Notes under the pieces: generated by a model
What the model was told of the DNA's origin: nothing
What the model saw: the letters and a program-made list of their open reading frames with translations, nothing else
Database searches by the model: none
Shown: piece by piece, positions 9,255 through 18,773 of the stretch
Layout: every line of letters begins with the position of its first letter
How positions within the stretch are numbered: position 1 is the first letter of the stretch
NCBI RefSeq assembly: GCF_000290615.1
Contig: NZ_ALAS01000057.1
Coordinates: 43,655-107,654, forward strand
Reading direction: 5' to 3'
From: Heyndrickxia coagulans DSM 1 = ATCC 7050
GTDB taxonomy: Bacteria > Bacillota > Bacilli > Bacillales > Bacillaceae_C
Length of the DNA: 64,000 nucleotides
Program-made: the position numbers and the translations under genes

Positions 9255-9875
9255 ATGGGCATCACCGCTTTTACCGGACAGGATTTTGACGTTTTCCGGA
9301 TTGAGGGCCTCGACCAGCGGATGGAACAGCTGAAATCAACCGTCCGCCCGAAACTTGAAACATTGGGGGAATACTTTTCGCCGGTTTTGTCGGTTTTGAC
9401 CGGTGAAGAAATATTTTATCATGTTGCCAAACACGCCCGCCGTACCGTCAATCCGCCGAAAGATACGTGGGTGGCTTTTTCCCCCGGCAAGCGCGGCTAC
9501 AAAATGCTTCCCCATTTTCAAATTGGGCTGTGGGAAGACCGGCTCTTCATCGTCACGGCCATCATGAATGAGTGCCCGCAAAAAGCGTCCATCGGAAAAA
9601 AACTCGAAAAGAAAATTGATCCGATTTTAGAAAATATGCCTGGCCATTACATTTGGTCGGATGATCATACAAAACCGGGCGGCATCCGCACTGACCGTAT
9701 GAATCACCATACGCTAAAGGAGTTTTTCAGACGGATGCAGGTTGTAAAAAAAGCCGAATTGCTTTGCGGGCTGGATATCCCGCGGGAAGAAGCAGCCGGC
9801 ATGTCCCCGGATGAACTGGCCAAAACGATCGAGGACGTCTTTGTACATGTATTACCCATCTACAAAATGGCCTAA
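9255..9875 (+). CDS. yktB: UPF0637 protein YktB
   Basis: 206-residue soluble protein (family about 210). It carries typical conserved segments such as AFSPGKRGYKMLPHFQIGLW and DDHTKPGG. The ATG at 9255 follows GGAGGTGAACAA; upstream in-frame codons have no ribosome-binding site. UPF0637 members have a heme-degrading-like fold, but no activity is established. It is divergent from ykzI and followed by a strong terminator. Confidence 0.9.
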   Translation: MGITAFTGQDFDVFRIEGLDQRMEQLKSTVRPKLETLGEYFSPVLSVLTGEEIFYHVAKHARRTVNPPKDTWVAFSPGKRGYKMLPHFQIGLWEDRLFIVTAIMNECPQKASIGKKLEKKIDPILENMPGHYIWSDDHTKPGGIRTDRMNHHTLKEFFRRMQVVKKAELLCGLDIPREEAAGMSPDELAKTIEDVFVHVLPIYKMA

Positions 9876-9891
9876 ACAGAACGCGGAAGGG

Positions 9892-9922
9892 AAAAAGCGC
9901 GCCGGAACACGGCGCGCTTTTT
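9892..9922 (+). terminator. Terminator after yktB
   Basis: 13-bp stem AAAAAGCGCGCCG / CGGCGCGCTTTTT with a 5-nt loop. Confidence 0.88.
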
Positions 9923-9954
9923 CTCCTGTGCCAAGTCGTATTTGCAGGCAACTT

Positions 9955-9984
9955 AAAAGCAGCATCGGCGGGTGATGCTGCTTT
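9955..9984 (-). terminator. Terminator after yktA
   Basis: AAAGCAGCATC / GATGCTGCTTT stem with a T-tract on the minus strand. Confidence 0.75.
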
Positions 9985-9996
9985 CTTTCCGTGCCG

Positions 9997-10284
9997 CTAA
10001 CCGCGCGATCCGGTTTCATGCATTTTAATGACCGGGCCCTGTTCTTCCTTCATTTTCTTGACGGCCCGGTACGGGGAGTAGCCGCTCGCTTCTTCAAATT
10101 CATTGCATATATTCCGCTCATCGGCTTTCCCGGGGACGATTTCTTTAAAACGGCGGTACCTGGCAAGCAGCACGTCCCGGTTGACCCCTTTTTCATATGC
10201 TTCTTCCACCGCTTCGAAAAATTGGACGGCATCGATGACTTCCTGTGTCGACCAGTCAGCTGAAATCGGATATGGATATTCCAT
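9997..10284 (-). CDS. yktA: UPF0223 protein YktA
   Basis: 95-residue protein, mainly helical ([16 protein letters not shown] and [14 protein letters not shown] are family signatures). The ATG at 10284 follows GAGGTGG, so three upstream codons are excluded. The family has known structures but no assigned function. It converges on yktB. Confidence 0.88.
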   Translation of the reverse strand: MEYPYPISADWSTQEVIDAVQFFEAVEEAYEKGVNRDVLLARYRRFKEIVPGKADERNICNEFEEASGYSPYRAVKKMKEEQGPVIKMHETGSRG

Positions 10285-10533
10285 CCAAACCACCTCGCTT
10301 TTCTTCAGTATACCCGTTCTATTTTACCTGAATCGCTTCCGCCCGGGCAATCATGCCGCAATCCGCCGGAATACAAGGGGGCTGCTATCCGTTTTAAAGA
10401 ACGGTTTGCCCACGGCTTTCTTCCGCCTGTACACTCACCGTCTAGCTTCCCCTCATTTCTCCATGCTTTATGCGCTTTATCTTTTTCCATCGCCCGCTTC
10501 CGGCTTGTTTTTTCCCTGTGCAAAGAAAAACTA

Positions 10534-10562
10534 TTTAAAAACCGCGGCTGGAATGCTATAAT
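10534..10562 (+). promoter_or_regulatory. Sigma-A promoter of speA
   Basis: TTTAAA, 17-bp spacer, TATAAT (10557-10562). Nothing else is evident in the 330-bp gap between yktA and speA. Confidence 0.6.
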
Positions 10563-10612
10563 CCATCTTGTTTTTCTTCAAAAGCCAGTAATGAGATAAA
10601 GAGGTGGAATGA

Positions 10613-12082
10613 TTGTCACAGTATCACACGCCATTATACACCGGGCTACTCCGGCATATTGAACGAAATCCCGTCCAATTCCATATTCCCGGCCATAAAA
10701 CCGGGCGCGGGATGGATCCTGATTTTCGCAAATTCATCGGCGACAATGTATTAAAACTGGATTTAATTAATATCGAGCCGCTCGATGATCTTCACCAGCC
10801 CCACGGCATGATCGAGGAGGCGCAGAAGCTTGCCGCGGAAGCATTCGGGGCGGATGCTACGTTTTTTTCCGTACAAGGGACGAGCGGCGCAATTATGGCC
10901 ATGGTGATGAGCGTCTGCGGGCCGGGCGATAAAATCATCGTGCCGCGCAATGTCCATAAATCGGTGATGTCTGCGATTGTGTTTTCCGGCGCCGTGCCCG
11001 TTTTTATCCACCCGGAAGTGGATCAGGTGCTTGGCATTTCACACGGCATTACACCGGCATCCGTTTCCAAAGCGCTCAAGCAACATCCCGATGCAAAAGC
11101 CGTCCTGGTCATTAATCCGACCTATTACGGCATTTCCGCTGATTTGAAAAGTATTGTGGATATATCCCATGCCTATCATGTCCCGGTGCTGGTGGACGAG
11201 GCACACGGCGTCCATATTCATTTTGACGATGAACTGCCGGTTTCCGCCATGCAGGCCGGCGCGGATATGGCCGCAACGAGCGTCCACAAGCTTGGCGGAT
11301 CGCTGACACAAAGTTCGATCTTGAATCTGAAAGAAGGGCTTGTATCGAAGAAACGTGTTCAAAGCATTTTCAGCATGCTGACGACCACGTCCACTTCCTA
11401 CATTTTACTGGCTTCGCTCGATGTCGCCCGAAAAAGGATTGCAACAGAGGGAAGCACGATCATCAAGGAAACAACCCGCCTTGCGCAAAAAACACGGGAG
11501 CGTATAAACGAAATCGATCATTTATATTGCGCCGGAAGCGAGATTCTCCAAACGAAAGCGACTTATGATTACGATCCGGCGAAGCTGATCATCTCTGTAA
11601 AAGATTTGGGGATCACCGGCCACGATGCGGAAAAATGGCTGCGTGAAACCTACCATATAGAAGTGGAACTCTCTGATTTGTATAATATTCTTTGCATTGT
11701 GACGCCCGGGGATACAGAAACGGAACTGGATTTGCTCGTTGAGGCTTTACACAGCTTGTCCGAAACCTTCTCGCATTTGTCCGGCAAAGTGGGGGTGAAA
11801 GTGATGCTTCCCGAAATCCCATCGCTTGCCCTCTCGCCGCGTGATGCCTTTTATGCCGAGACGGAATCCGTTCCGCTTTCCAGTTCTGCCGGCAGGATTA
11901 TTGCCGAGTTTGTCATGGTCTATCCGCCGGGCATTCCGATTTTTATCCCGGGGGAAATCATTACGGAAGAAAACATTGCCTATATCCGGAAAAACATCGA
12001 AGCCGGCCTTCCCGTACAGGGGCCTGAAGACGAAACATTGCAAACGATCCGCGTCATTAAAGAACATCATGCCATTCAATAA
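10613..12082 (+). CDS. speA: Arginine decarboxylase SpeA
   Basis: PLP-dependent fold-type I Orn/Lys/Arg decarboxylase that makes agmatine for spermidine synthesis. 489 residues, very close to the 490-aa B. subtilis SpeA throughout (FHIPGHK, FFSVQGTSGA, LVDEAHGVHIHF, PLP lysine in TSVHKLGG, C-terminal VYPPGIPIFIPGE). The start is TTG with GAGGTGG five bases upstream. It is monocistronic and faces the SR1 gene, whose B. subtilis counterpart controls arginine catabolism through ahrC. Some annotations call the family lysine decarboxylase. Confidence 0.93.
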   Translation: MSQYHTPLYTGLLRHIERNPVQFHIPGHKTGRGMDPDFRKFIGDNVLKLDLINIEPLDDLHQPHGMIEEAQKLAAEAFGADATFFSVQGTSGAIMAMVMSVCGPGDKIIVPRNVHKSVMSAIVFSGAVPVFIHPEVDQVLGISHGITPASVSKALKQHPDAKAVLVINPTYYGISADLKSIVDISHAYHVPVLVDEAHGVHIHFDDELPVSAMQAGADMAATSVHKLGGSLTQSSILNLKEGLVSKKRVQSIFSMLTTTSTSYILLASLDVARKRIATEGSTIIKETTRLAQKTRERINEIDHLYCAGSEILQTKATYDYDPAKLIISVKDLGITGHDAEKWLRETYHIEVELSDLYNILCIVTPGDTETELDLLVEALHSLSETFSHLSGKVGVKVMLPEIPSLALSPRDAFYAETESVPLSSSAGRIIAEFVMVYPPGIPIFIPGEIITEENIAYIRKNIEAGLPVQGPEDETLQTIRVIKEHHAIQ

Positions 12083-12087
12083 GTTTG

Positions 12088-12121
12088 AAAAAGCAGGCGG
12101 GGCCTCCCCGCCTGCTTTTTT
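12088..12121 (+). terminator. Terminator after speA
   Basis: 15-bp stem AAAAAGCAGGCGGGG / CCCCGCCTGCTTTTT with a CCT loop. Confidence 0.9.
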
Positions 12122-12132
12122 ATCCCATAACG

Positions 12133-12161
12133 CAAAAAAAAAGCCGGGCAACAAGCCGGCT
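12133..12161 (-). terminator. SR1 terminator
   Basis: AGCCGG / CCGGCT stem with nine T on the minus strand. It marks the 3' end of SR1. Confidence 0.8.
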
Positions 12162-12210
12162 GAGAGAAAATGGACGCATGCATTGAAAAATCAAGTGCTA
12201 CACTTCAGGA

Positions 12211-12321
12211 CTATTCTTCTTCGTGTTTACATTGGTCACACGTTGAGTAAAGCACGGATACTTTTTCTTCCTCAACGTGGTCAATCATGGCATCGCATGA
12301 TTGGCAAACAATGATTCCCAT
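12211..12321 (-). CDS. sr1P: GapA-binding peptide SR1P
   Basis: 36-residue peptide with paired cysteines (VCQSC near the start, TCDQC near the end) and central EEKVSVLYSTC, closely resembling the 39-aa B. subtilis SR1P. There SR1P binds glyceraldehyde-3-phosphate dehydrogenase GapA, stabilising the gapA operon mRNA and promoting the GapA-RNase J1 interaction; rnjA lies 6 kb away. GGGGAGG is eight bases before the ATG. The in-frame codons upstream lie outside the transcript and are not used. Confidence 0.85.
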   Translation of the reverse strand: MGIIVCQSCDAMIDHVEEEKVSVLYSTCDQCKHEEE

Positions 12322-12366
12322 CCGATTTTCCTCCCCTTTGCGAGTTTTGTAACCGCTTGTAACATT

Positions 12367-12395
12367 ATAATATGTCATACTGGAGAAAAAATCAA
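12367..12395 (-). promoter_or_regulatory. SR1 promoter
   Basis: Minus-strand TTGATT, 17-bp spacer, TATTAT. A CcpN-type site (12369-12379) overlaps the -10/spacer. Confidence 0.6.
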
Positions 12396-12431
12396 GGATT
12401 TTGTATAACATAATTTAAATTGTGTTATACA
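12369..12431. promoter_or_regulatory. Cluster of three CcpN-type operators
   Basis: Three exact matches to the CcpN consensus TRTGHYATAYW (recalled from B. subtilis work): TATGACATATT on the minus strand (12369-12379), TATGTTATACA on the minus strand (12402-12412) and TGTGTTATACA on the plus strand (12421-12431). The last two form an inverted repeat. One site overlaps the -10 and two lie upstream of the -35, the arrangement used by CcpN to repress sr1 during glycolytic growth. Confidence 0.7.
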
Positions 12432-12461
12432 ATTGAAAGTGGGGGTCATTTTGTGGTTGTT

Positions 12462-12704
12462 TTAGAAAATCAGTTTTGAAAAAGACATTTCCGCAAGCCC
12501 GTATGCAGCGAGACTCAACACCGTTACTACAGATGCAGCCCGGAGCGAATGCACAATTGATTTTGCCAGAGCAAAGGCAATGAATAAAAAGATAATGAAC
12601 AGGGCGGCGGTAAAAATAGCCGGATCGTGTCCGGATAGCCACGCTGCCAGTTTAAAACCGCTCCATATCATGATCTGGAATAAAAATGCCACCGTACATT
12701 TCAT
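12462..12704 (-). CDS. Small membrane protein, unknown
   Basis: 80 residues with two or three hydrophobic helices and little soluble sequence (AALFIIFLFIAFALAKSIV in the middle). The ATG at 12704 has AGGTGGG upstream; an in-frame ATG at 12725 lacks one. It lies between pdhD and the SR1 operators. I do not recognise the family. B. subtilis has the lipoprotein gene slp near this place, but this protein has no lipobox. Confidence 0.6.
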   Translation of the reverse strand: MKCTVAFLFQIMIWSGFKLAAWLSGHDPAIFTAALFIIFLFIAFALAKSIVHSLRAASVVTVLSLAAYGLAEMSFSKLIF

Positions 12705-12842
12705 TGTCCCACCTGCACCTTTCATTATAATTCAAAATATGCACGCGGTTTCGCCGTTATAACCCTGCCTGCCAGCGCGGAAAAAATCTGTCCCATATGC
12801 AGCTGTTACTGTTATAGCCTTAAAGCGGCGCCTTTAAACGGA

Positions 12843-12886
12843 AAAAGGCTTCACGCCGGGGCAGCCTTCCCGGTGTGAAGCCTTTG
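12843..12886 (-). terminator. Terminator of the pdh operon
   Basis: AAAGGCTTCAC / GTGAAGCCTTT stem with internal CCGGG pairing and a T-run on the minus strand. Confidence 0.8.
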
Positions 12887-12891
12887 AATCA

Positions 12892-14304
12892 TTATTTTAA
12901 AATATGGACTGGGGTGCCGAGTGCCGCTTCGGCCGCTTCCATCGTAATTTCCCCTAATGTCGGGTGGGCATGGATCGTCAGCGCGATATCTTCCGCTGTC
13001 ATGCCCGCCTCGATTGCGAGGCCGATTTCCGAAATAATATCGGAAGCGCTGATCCCGACGATTTGGCCACCAATCAACAGCCCGTCCTCTTTGCGTGTAA
13101 TCAGTTTGACGAAACCTTCGCCGGCTTCAAGGGCAAGTGCCCGCCCGTTCGCACCGTACGGAAATTTGCCGACTGCATAATCAATGCCCTCTTCTTTTGC
13201 CTGCTGTTCTGTATAGCCGACCGTTGCCAGTTCCGGATCAGAAAAGACAATGACCGGAATGCCGAGGTAATCCACTTCGGCCGGCTGCCCGGAAATGGCT
13301 TCGGCCGCAATCTTCCCTTCATAGGAGGCTTTGTGGGCAAGCTGCGGGCCCGGGACAATATCACCGATGGCATAAATATTCGGCACGCTTGTCCGGCACT
13401 GTTTATCCACTTCGATAATGCCTCTGTCTGTCATCTTTAAATTCAACTGTTCAAGGCCGAGTTCATCTGTGTTTGGACGGCGCCCGACCGTAACCAGCAC
13501 ATAATCGCCTTCCACTTTTTGTTCCTGGCCTTTTGCTTCATACGTGACAACTACGCCGTTTTCCTTCTCTTCCACGCCTTTTGCCATCGCTTCCGTGATA
13601 ATTTCGACACCCCGTTTTTTTAGCTTGCGGACAACGAGGGAGGTCATTTGTTTTTCAAACGCGCCGCCGATAATGTCTTTTGCCCCTTCCAAAATCGTTA
13701 CTTTCGCCCCGAATTTTGCATAGGCTGTCCCGAGTTCCATTCCGATGACGCCGCCGCCGATAATGACGAGTTTTTCCGGAATTTCCTTCAAACTCAGCGC
13801 GCCGGTTGAATCAATGACGCGTTCTGAAAATTTGAAGGAAGGGATTTCAATCGGTCGCGAACCGGTTGCGAGAATCGCATTTTTAAACGTATAGGTTTGC
13901 GCTGATTTCTCGTCCATTACACGAAGCGTATGGTCATCGACAAAATAGGCTTCCCCGCGGACGATGTCAATTTTGTTGCCTTTTAACAGGCTTTCTACGC
14001 CTCCGGTCAGTTTTTTCACGACGCCGGATTTCCATTCCTGCACTTTCCCAAAATCAATTTTTGCATTTTCAACGGCAATGCCGAGCGCCTCGGATTCCGT
14101 TGCGTATTCATAGCGGTGCGCCGCCGAAATGAGCGCTTTTGAAGGAATGCATCCTACATTTAAGCAAACCCCGCCGATAAACTGCTTTTCAACGATCGTC
14201 ACTTTTTGGCCGAGCTGGGCTGCCCGGATGGCCGCGACATATCCGCCAGGCCCTGCGCCGATTACAATTGTGTCGGTTTCAATTGGAAAATCTCCTACAA
14301 CCAT
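12892..14304 (-). CDS. pdhD: Dihydrolipoyl dehydrogenase PdhD (E3)
   Basis: FAD flavoprotein that re-oxidises the lipoyl groups of pyruvate (and other 2-oxoacid) dehydrogenases with NAD+. 470 residues with [19 protein letters not shown], the redox disulfide [14 protein letters not shown], the NAD-binding [13 protein letters not shown], the second FAD motif NIYAIGD and the catalytic HAHPTLGE. Close to B. subtilis PdhD throughout. Last gene of pdhABCD, four bases after pdhC. Confidence 0.96.
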   Translation of the reverse strand: MVVGDFPIETDTIVIGAGPGGYVAAIRAAQLGQKVTIVEKQFIGGVCLNVGCIPSKALISAAHRYEYATESEALGIAVENAKIDFGKVQEWKSGVVKKLTGGVESLLKGNKIDIVRGEAYFVDDHTLRVMDEKSAQTYTFKNAILATGSRPIEIPSFKFSERVIDSTGALSLKEIPEKLVIIGGGVIGMELGTAYAKFGAKVTILEGAKDIIGGAFEKQMTSLVVRKLKKRGVEIITEAMAKGVEEKENGVVVTYEAKGQEQKVEGDYVLVTVGRRPNTDELGLEQLNLKMTDRGIIEVDKQCRTSVPNIYAIGDIVPGPQLAHKASYEGKIAAEAISGQPAEVDYLGIPVIVFSDPELATVGYTEQQAKEEGIDYAVGKFPYGANGRALALEAGEGFVKLITRKEDGLLIGGQIVGISASDIISEIGLAIEAGMTAEDIALTIHAHPTLGEITMEAAEAALGTPVHILK

Positions 14305-14308
14305 CAGA

Positions 14309-15607
14309 TTACGCCTCCATTAATAAAAGTTCTGGATCATGCAACAAACGTTTGATATGATTTAACGCATTTTGTGCGGTGGCACCATCGATGATACGGT
14401 GGTCAAAACTGAGCGACAACGCCAGTACAGGCGCTGCAACAATTTCACCGTTTTTAACGACCGGCTTTTCTGCAATCCGGCCGATTCCTAAAATAGCCAC
14501 TTCCGGACGGTTGATAACCGGTGTAAACCATTGCCCGCCGGCGGAACCGATATTGGAAATCGTAATGGAAGCGCCTTTCATTTCGTTCGGGGCAAGCTTT
14601 CCATCTCTTGCTTTTTCAGCCAGTTCATTAATTTCTTTGGAAACCGCAAATACCGGTTTGCGGTCGGCGTGTTTGACGACCGGCACAAGCAAGCCGCGCT
14701 CCGTATCAGCGGCAATCCCGATATTGTAATAATGCTTATGGATGATTTCATTCGTTTCATCATCAATCGAACTATTTAAAACCGGGTATTCCCGCAGCGT
14801 GCTGACGAGCGCTTTTACGACATATGGCAGGAAAGTCAGTTTGATGCCTTTTTCTGCCGCGATCTCTTTGAATTTTTTCCGGTGCGCGACCAGTGCCGTC
14901 ACATCGACATCATCCATCAGCGTAACATGCGGCGCGGTTTGTTTCGAGTTGACCATCGCTTTTGCAATCGCTTTGCGGATGCCGCTCATCGGTTCGCGTG
15001 TTTCAGGGAATTCCCCTTCAGGCACAGCATCTTGGGAATCAGGCGCCTGTGCTTCGGTTTTGCCGGCTTCCGTTTCCGTCTGCTGTGGCCCGTTCACATA
15101 CGCATCGATATCTTCGCGGAGCACGCGGCCGTTTTTTCCGGTTCCGGACACAAGCCGGATATCGACGCCTTTTTCACGGGCATATTTCCGCACGGATGGC
15201 ATCGCGATCACGCGGCGATCCGCGGATTCGGATCCGTGTTCTGCTTCTTTTTCAGCAGGCTTGGCAGTTTCAGCTGTTTCCTGTTTTGCCGGTTCCGGTT
15301 TTGCACTTTCTGCTGCTTCTTCTTTCTGATCGTGCCCATGGTCCCCTTTAAATTGAAGATTTTCATATCCGGGCGCATCGAATTTTACAAGGACATCACC
15401 GACAACTGCGACGCTTCCTTCGTCAATAAGAATTTCTTCAACGGTCCCTTCCACAGGGGACGGAATTTCGACAACCGATTTGTCATTTTGCACTTCACAG
15501 AGCACGTCGTCTTCCGAAACTTTATCGCCCGGTTTAATAAACCATTTTACAATTTCGCCTTCATGGATCCCTTCGCCGATATCCGGCAGCCTGAATTCAA
15601 ATGACAA
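14309..15607 (-). CDS. pdhC: Pyruvate dehydrogenase E2, dihydrolipoamide acetyltransferase
   Basis: Core of the PDH complex, 432 residues. One lipoyl domain (about 1-78; lipoylated Lys in [10 protein letters not shown]), an Ala/Pro/Glu-rich linker, the peripheral subunit-binding domain (about 137-172, [11 protein letters not shown] and [14 protein letters not shown]) and the catalytic domain ending in [10 protein letters not shown] with the active His. I use the TTG at 15607 (AAGGAG ten bases upstream), which gives the family N-terminus ([12 protein letters not shown]). A 117-bp gap separates it from pdhB and could hold an internal promoter. Confidence 0.94.
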   Translation of the reverse strand: MSFEFRLPDIGEGIHEGEIVKWFIKPGDKVSEDDVLCEVQNDKSVVEIPSPVEGTVEEILIDEGSVAVVGDVLVKFDAPGYENLQFKGDHGHDQKEEAAESAKPEPAKQETAETAKPAEKEAEHGSESADRRVIAMPSVRKYAREKGVDIRLVSGTGKNGRVLREDIDAYVNGPQQTETEAGKTEAQAPDSQDAVPEGEFPETREPMSGIRKAIAKAMVNSKQTAPHVTLMDDVDVTALVAHRKKFKEIAAEKGIKLTFLPYVVKALVSTLREYPVLNSSIDDETNEIIHKHYYNIGIAADTERGLLVPVVKHADRKPVFAVSKEINELAEKARDGKLAPNEMKGASITISNIGSAGGQWFTPVINRPEVAILGIGRIAEKPVVKNGEIVAAPVLALSLSFDHRIIDGATAQNALNHIKRLLHDPELLLMEA

Positions 15608-15724
15608 GGTGTTCACGCTCCTTTTTTCAAAATGCGCCCCATTCAAGGTGCAGCAAAAACTCGATTGGAATGTATCCCGGTTCAGCGCGCCGCCATAACC
15701 CTCTTACTTACGGCAAAAACCGGT

Positions 15725-16702
15725 TTAGAATGTCAATGCCTCTTTTGCTTTTTCCAAAATATCTTTATAGGTCGGAATCCAAACGCCTTCCGCCTGCGAG
15801 AACGGATAAACGGTATCCGGGGCCGTTACACGCAATACCGGCGCTTCCAGGCTAAAAATCGCGCGTTCGTTGATTTCCGCAACAACGTTTGCCGCAACGC
15901 CGGCCTGGCGCTGTGCTTCCTGGACGACAATGGCGCGGTTTGTTTTTTCCACAGACGCCACAATCGTTTCCACATCAAGCGGGCTGACTGTGCGGAGATC
16001 AACCACTTCTGCGGAGTATCCTTCTTTTCCAAGTTCATCCGCTGCTTTCAATGATTCATGGACCATTGCGCCGTAAGCGATAATCGAAATATCTTTTCCT
16101 TCCCGTTTTACATCTGCTTTTCCGAGCGGAATCGTATATTCTTCTTCCGGCACTTCTTCCCGGAAAGAACGGTACAGTTTCATATGTTCGAGGAAAACGA
16201 CCGGGTCATTGTCCCGGATCGCGGAGATCAGCAGCCCTTTCGCATCATAAGGCGTGGACGGAATCACAACTTTGATGCCCGGTGTTTGCGCCATGAGTCC
16301 TTCGAGGCTGTCCGCATGCATTTCCGGCGTATGCACGCCCCCGCCGAAAGGAGCGCGTATTGTAATCGGCATTTTCAAATCCCCGCCGGTGCGGAACCGG
16401 TATCTCGCCATCTGGCCGTGGATTGAATCCATGGTTTCAAAAACAAAACCGAAAAACTGGATTTCAGGAACCGGCCGGAAACCCTGGAGCGCAAGCCCGA
16501 TGGCAAGCCCGTTGATGCCGGATTCGGCGAGCGGCGTATCAAAGACGCGGTCTTTGCCGAACTCTTTTTGCAGCCCTTCCGTTGCCCGGAAGACGCCGCC
16601 GTTTACGCCGACATCTTCACCGAATACCAAAACATTTTCATCATTTTTTAACTCGGTCCTGAGCGCATCCGTAATTGCCTGTATCATCGTTAATTGGGCC
16701 AT
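15725..16702 (-). CDS. pdhB: Pyruvate dehydrogenase E1 beta subunit
   Basis: 325-residue transketolase-like beta subunit. With PdhA it forms the thiamine-diphosphate E1 that decarboxylates pyruvate and acetylates the E2 lipoyl arm. Conserved [26 protein letters not shown] and [12 protein letters not shown] are present. The ribosome-binding site AAAGGAG lies inside the end of pdhA, leaving a 3-bp gap, so translation is probably coupled. Confidence 0.95.
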   Translation of the reverse strand: MAQLTMIQAITDALRTELKNDENVLVFGEDVGVNGGVFRATEGLQKEFGKDRVFDTPLAESGINGLAIGLALQGFRPVPEIQFFGFVFETMDSIHGQMARYRFRTGGDLKMPITIRAPFGGGVHTPEMHADSLEGLMAQTPGIKVVIPSTPYDAKGLLISAIRDNDPVVFLEHMKLYRSFREEVPEEEYTIPLGKADVKREGKDISIIAYGAMVHESLKAADELGKEGYSAEVVDLRTVSPLDVETIVASVEKTNRAIVVQEAQRQAGVAANVVAEINERAIFSLEAPVLRVTAPDTVYPFSQAEGVWIPTYKDILEKAKEALTF

Positions 16703-16705
16703 GGC

Positions 16706-17920
<1,215 letters not shown>

Positions 17921-17999
17921 TCATTTTTGACCTGCCAAAAATGCGCTGTATCAATGAAAAAGCGGAAGTGACTAATACAACACTATATTCAACATATAT

Positions 18000-18028
18000 A
18001 GAGTACATGAAAAATAAAAAAGCGTCAA
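18000..18028 (-). promoter_or_regulatory. Candidate promoter of the pdh operon
   Basis: Minus-strand TTGACG, 17-bp spacer, TACTCT, giving a leader of about 180 nt. The -35 lies inside an AT-tailed hairpin (18018-18038). Confidence 0.4.
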
Positions 18029-18041
18029 TTATAAACGCTTT
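18012..18041. terminator. Terminator-like hairpin in the pdhA/rpoY divergent region
   Basis: AAAAAGCG / CGCTTTTT stem with flanking A and T tracts, but no gene on either strand ends here. It may terminate an unannotated short RNA or act as an operator over the pdhA -35. Confidence 0.45.
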
Positions 18042-18303
18042 TTCTATCCAATATTTTTCTAATATACCGAATCATTCTGTTTGGAAAAACTGTATCAATG
18101 TGTATTTAAATCTGTACTATAAAAGCGGAAACGTTGCTGGAGAAGGTTTTCAGGAAAACCGGTTCCGCCGGGCCCGGGCGTTGTTGCAAACGCTGCCATT
18201 TTTTGCGGCAATTTTTCCCGGCCTGCCGGAAATTGTCATATTTTGGCGTGACGCTTCCGCCTTTTCCCTACATATAATAAAGGACAAGAATGAGCCGCAC
18301 GCC
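18041..18303. other. Hairpin-rich intergenic stretch
   Basis: No coding potential seen. It contains several short GC-rich hairpins (for example GGTTTTCAGGAAAACC and CCGGGCCCGGG) between the orphan hairpin and the promoter of the small peptide gene. Confidence 0.4.
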
Positions 18304-18331
18304 TTTACAATATCCAAATTAATATTACAAT
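18304..18331 (+). promoter_or_regulatory. Candidate promoter of the 23-aa peptide gene
   Basis: TTTACA, 16-bp spacer, TACAAT; the leader would be very short. An alternative TATAAT lies about 60 bp further upstream. Confidence 0.45.
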
Positions 18332-18353
18332 AGAAGTAGGGAGTTGATCCACA

Positions 18354-18425
18354 ATGTTAAAAAAGCTGAGGAAGAAGCTTTTAAAACAGTGGAAAGATAT
18401 GCTGCGCAAAAAGTTAATCGCCTGA
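18354..18425 (+). CDS. 23-residue cationic amphipathic peptide
   Basis: An ATG with AGGGAG upstream opens a 23-codon frame rich in Lys, Arg and Leu (starts MLKKLRKKLLKQW; ten basic residues, one acidic). Leu/Trp/Ile spacing suggests an amphipathic helix. It has its own promoter-like sequence and a terminator directly after the stop, so it looks like a real micro-gene upstream of rpoY-rnjA. I do not recognise a family; a leader peptide or a membrane-active peptide are both possible. Confidence 0.55.
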   Translation: MLKKLRKKLLKQWKDMLRKKLIA

Positions 18426-18432
18426 ACTTTTG

Positions 18433-18464
18433 AATCCCTCTTTTCCAGGAGGGATTATTCTTTT
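18433..18464 (+). terminator. Terminator after the 23-aa peptide gene
   Basis: AATCCCTC / GAGGGATT stem with a T-rich tail. Confidence 0.8.
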
Positions 18465-18490
18465 CTTTATGAAAAAAGGCCATGAAAAAG

Positions 18491-18520
18491 TTGTGATATG
18501 CGCCATGATTTATATATAAT
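18491..18520 (+). promoter_or_regulatory. Sigma-A promoter of rpoY-rnjA
   Basis: TTGTGA, 18-bp spacer, TATAAT (18515-18520). Confidence 0.7.
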
Positions 18521-18562
18521 AGAAAAAGTTACAATTGAAAACGGAGCAAGGAGAGATTAATC

Positions 18563-18769
18563 ATGATTTACAAAGTGTATTACCAGGAAAATCCTGAAGA
18601 AATTCCTGTCCGGGAAAACACGAAGACGTTCTATATTGAAGCCGGATCGGAAAGGGAAGTACGCCAAAAGTTGAAAGACCGCCGAATCAACATTGAATAC
18701 ATCCAGCTGCTTGAGGGAAAATATCTTGAATACGAAAAGCAGCAGGATAATTTTAAATTAACGGAGTAA
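18563..18769 (+). CDS. rpoY: RNA polymerase epsilon subunit RpoY (YkzG)
   Basis: 68-residue small RNA polymerase subunit of Firmicutes (YkzG family). It begins MIYKVYYQE and ends with the typical acidic/basic helix, matching B. subtilis YkzG. AAGGAGA is placed normally before the ATG. It is followed four bases later by rnjA, the invariant partner in Bacillaceae. Confidence 0.92.
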   Translation: MIYKVYYQENPEEIPVRENTKTFYIEAGSEREVRQKLKDRRINIEYIQLLEGKYLEYEKQQDNFKLTE

Positions 18770-18773
18770 CTGT

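Larger units (their letters stand above)
12133..12357 (-). ncRNA. sr1: Dual-function regulatory RNA SR1
   Basis: A stand-alone transcript of about 225 nt between speA and pdhD, the same locus as B. subtilis SR1 (205 nt). Its 5' end is inferred from the TTGATT-N17-TATTAT promoter (12367-12395) and its 3' end from the terminator. In B. subtilis SR1 base-pairs with ahrC mRNA and also encodes the GapA-binding peptide SR1P. The SR1P frame is present here; the base-pairing function is inference only. Confidence 0.75.
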
